From JBDKTH01 sp964558295 (GTDB taxonomy: Bacteria > Planctomycetota > Planctomycetia > Pirellulales > Thermoguttaceae), in NCBI GenBank assembly GCA_964558295.1, contig CAZLDQ010000259.1, forward strand, positions 1 through 7,236: a stretch of DNA of 7,236 nucleotides, written 5' to 3'. How positions within the stretch are numbered: position 1 is the stretch's first letter; every line of letters starts with the position of its first letter. A program made the position numbers and the translations under genes. Below the pieces are notes generated by a model. That model was not told where the DNA came from, searched no databases, and saw only the letters and a program-made list of their open reading frames with translations. Shown piece after piece: positions 5,538 to 7,236 of this stretch.

Positions 5538-7027
5538 TCAGGCGTGGTAGGCAGTGGCCGGGATGCCGAGAAGCTTGAGGATGCGGCGTTGGAGGTCGGA
5601 TAACTCGGTGACGAACGTGGTCGAGGCTTGGGGCCGTCGCGGCGGAGCGTATAACGAGAAATGCCGTCGAACAGGTCGATCACGCGGCGAGCCGTGGGGT
5701 GGCGACAGGGGTGGTCCTCGGGGTACAACGGCAGGCTGTCGATCCCCTCCCGGTCCATGGCCTGGCGCAACTGACGCTCCAAGAGGGCTTCGAGGACGAG
5801 CACGAGGAAGTACACGCACAGCAGGGTCTGAATCCGGCTCACCTCCTTCAGGTACACCGAGGCGACGCGGAAGTCGGTCCTCAACTGGGAGAAACGCTTC
5901 TCGATCGTCAGCTGGCGTTTGTAGACCAGCAGCACCTCGCGTTCGCCAAGGTCCAGGACGTTGGTGACCAGCGGAAAGACACCGTCGCACCGTTGGTCCT
6001 CGGCGATCCGCACGTAGTCGATCTGGTAGCTCAAGTCGAAGCGTAGGGAGACCTCCTTGGCGTAGCGGGTGTCCTTGGTGGGCCGGCCCCGTCCCACTTG
6101 GCGATAATACTCGTCGACCCGCTCTTCGATCGTGACGCGGCCCCAATCCTTCACCTCTCGGGACGCGAGGATCTCCGCGACCGCCTCGGCCACCTTGCGG
6201 CGTTGCCGATAGCGGGTCCGCGGCAGCACGGTGATGAACCGTCCGCCGTGCTGGTGCAGGTAGGCCATGTTGCCGGCCGTGGCCAGCTTTGAGTCAGCCA
6301 CGTAGAGAAAGTCGCGATGGTCGGCCAACTCGCAGAGCAGTTCCCAGGTCTCGATGTGCGTGCGGTCGTCCGTGGTGTTGCCACTGGCCGCGCGGAAGTG
6401 GACCGGCGCGCCGCCGTCGTCGCTGAGCGTGAGGATGTAGACCAATTGCTTCAAGTCCGGGCGGTGGTCCTTGTTGTGCCCCCAGGTGATCGCCAGGGTG
6501 GGTCGCCCGCGACGGTGGCCTTCTTCGGCGGCGTCCTCGTAGCTTCCGTGGAAGGTAATCGTGGTCGAGTCGTTGTACAACTGCTGGAGCGCCACCTGGA
6601 ACGCGCGGACCGTCTGGCGGACCACTGCCAGCACCAACGCCCCTTGCTCGCCCCGGAACAGTTCGCCCAGCGCGCGGCCGACGCCGTCGTCACTGAGGGC
6701 CTCCCACTCCGCGGGAGTCAGGCCCAGCAGATCCGACGCGTAGCCGACGGCCCATTGGCCGATGCCGTACAAGGGCTCGCGCGAGATGAGGAGGTTCCGC
6801 AAGAGCACCAGCAGGGCGTTCGACGCCGGGACTTTCACCCGTGTGTCCTCCGGGGGAAGGTGTTGCGCGAGCAACTCCTTGAGGCGAAGCCTCTGGAGGA
6901 AGTGGTTGAGGAGGGGCAGCGCTCCGATCTTCTCGGAGCGAAGGGTCTGCCGTCCGGCACGCGCCTGCCGGGCGGCGCGTTTCGGCTTGCGGGGACGTAG
7001 GGTTCGGGACGCTTTTCACTTGCGCAT
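5538..7027 (-). pseudogene. IS1634-family (IS4 superfamily) transposase, broken at both ends
   Basis: Cut-and-paste DDE transposase of the IS1634 type. Original start: ATG 7025-7027 with AGGAG seven bases upstream. Codon 4 is TGA (7016-7018), after which the same frame runs on with family-like QTLRSEKIGALPLLNHFL. The conserved core contains NDSTTITFHGSY (first Asp, codon 6569-6571), TWGHNKDHRPDLKQLVYIL, SGNTTDDRTHIETW, DFLYVADSKLAT (second Asp, 6293-6295), FITVLPRTR, and IEKRFSQLRTDF (Glu, 5900-5902), so the DDE triad is intact. Near 5630-5633 one C is missing from a C-run. The open frame then drifts into unrelated Ser/Pro-rich sequence (stop at 5465), while the -1 frame carries the true end, TELSDLQRRILKLLGIPATA, and TGA 5538-5540. 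Restoring one base gives about 496 residues. The first in-frame alternative start downstream of the TGA is TTG 6872-6874, which would cost 51 residues. Probably inactive, unless the lesions are sequencing errors. Confidence 0.85.
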
Positions 7028-7034
7028 CGCCGGG

Positions 7035-7039
7035 CTCCT
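7035..7039 (-). promoter_or_regulatory. Ribosome binding site of the decayed transposase
   Basis: AGGAG on the minus strand is seven bases before ATG 7025-7027. Its good position argues that this ATG was the original start even though codon 4 is now TGA. Confidence 0.55.
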
Positions 7040-7170
7040 GTACGAGATTCCGATCGTTCCTGGCCACCAGAAGAGCGCGGCGAACCCGCCATGAACCGGC
7101 GTTCTTTTCACCACCAAAGCCTGTCCGTTGGGAGCCTCTTGTCAAATCGCGCACCATCGCGTGCGAGGAC

Positions 7171-7236
7171 TTACGAAAAATGGATCAGCCGCTCGGCCAG
7201 GTCGTCGCTTTCGCGGTGCGCCAGCAGCCAACCCAC
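7171..7236 (-). pseudogene. 3' end of a gene from the right, perhaps a truncated glycosyltransferase
   Basis: A minus-strand frame enters from the right edge and ends at TAA 7171-7173 after 21 visible residues: GWLLAHRESDDLAERLIHFS preceded by Val. The pattern GWL-x(4)-RxSDxLAERL resembles a segment near the end of GT4-type glycosyltransferases, but in those proteins it is normally followed by tens more residues. If the IS1634-like element begins near 7182, the last codons (HFS and the stop) come from the IS and the gene is truncated. The visible stretch is too short for a firm call; it could also be chance or belong to another family. Confidence 0.35.

Larger units (their letters stand above)
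5506..7182 (-). mobile_element. IS1634-like insertion sequence, ends approximate
   Basis: The element is defined by one transposase gene filling nearly its whole length. It looks more GC-rich than the flanking genes. Possible inverted ends are CATTTT...GTCCTC reading inward on the plus strand from 5506 and on the minus strand from 7182. The two outer and two inner hexamers match, but the bases between differ in length (10 versus 6), so the ends are tentative. The implied size of about 1.68 kb suits the family. I see no target-site duplication: the left flank is an IS982-like remnant and the right flank a different gene. That suggests deletion or recombination after insertion. Confidence 0.45.

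Noticed and set aside
5465..5630. Ser/Pro-rich C-terminal tail of the transposase open frame
   Set aside because: It is the out-of-frame product of a one-base loss; the -1 frame encodes the family-like C-terminus ending at 5538.
6317..7000. Plus-strand open frame of 227 residues within the transposase
   Set aside because: It is an antisense shadow of a GC-rich coding region, with no domain pattern of its own.

Overview
The window looks like a chromosomal segment of a planctomycete (best guess Pirellulales-like). The clues are three secreted proteins of kinds I associate with that phylum: a lipoprotein with a His-rich C-terminal block, a BON-domain protein with a Pro/Ala-rich middle and an aromatic C-terminus, and a large TlpA-type redoxin carrying Asp/Asn-rich repeats. 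An isolated tRNA-Ile/tRNA-Ala pair without rRNA genes also fits, because planctomycetes often have unlinked 16S and 23S genes. The assignment rests on pattern recognition; no database search was done.

Layout. Positions 1-552 (minus) hold the N-terminal 184 codons of a lipoprotein that runs off the left edge. Positions 813-1934 (minus) encode the BON protein, which has a strong Shine-Dalgarno and an intrinsic terminator at 759-796. Positions 1935-2450 are a long gene-free stretch containing an A/T-armed palindrome. Positions 2570-4471 (minus) encode the 633-residue thioredoxin-fold protein, with a perfect-stem terminator at 2494-2539 and probably a second hairpin at 2451-2479. On the plus strand, a promoter-like element near 4696-4723 precedes tRNA-Ile(GAT) at 4795-4868 and tRNA-Ala(TGC) at 5066-5138, followed by a terminator at 5145-5172.

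From about 5270 to the right edge the DNA is mobile-element territory. A truncated IS982-like transposase start lies on the plus strand at 5329-5505, preceded by a hairpin that covers its ribosome binding region. It abuts a GC-rich IS1634-like element whose transposase (minus, 5538-7027) has two lesions: an in-frame TGA at codon 4 and a one-base frameshift near the C-terminus. The last 66 bases appear to be the 3' end of another minus-strand gene, possibly cut by the element.

The three cellular proteins each have an export signal, which points to cell-envelope functions. Each of the two complete genes has its own terminator, so they look like single-gene transcription units rather than an operon. 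I see no CRISPR array, no phage module and no clear new defence system. The most interesting points are the redoxin architecture, the orphan tRNA pair, and the layered, decayed insertion sequences beside the tRNA genes.
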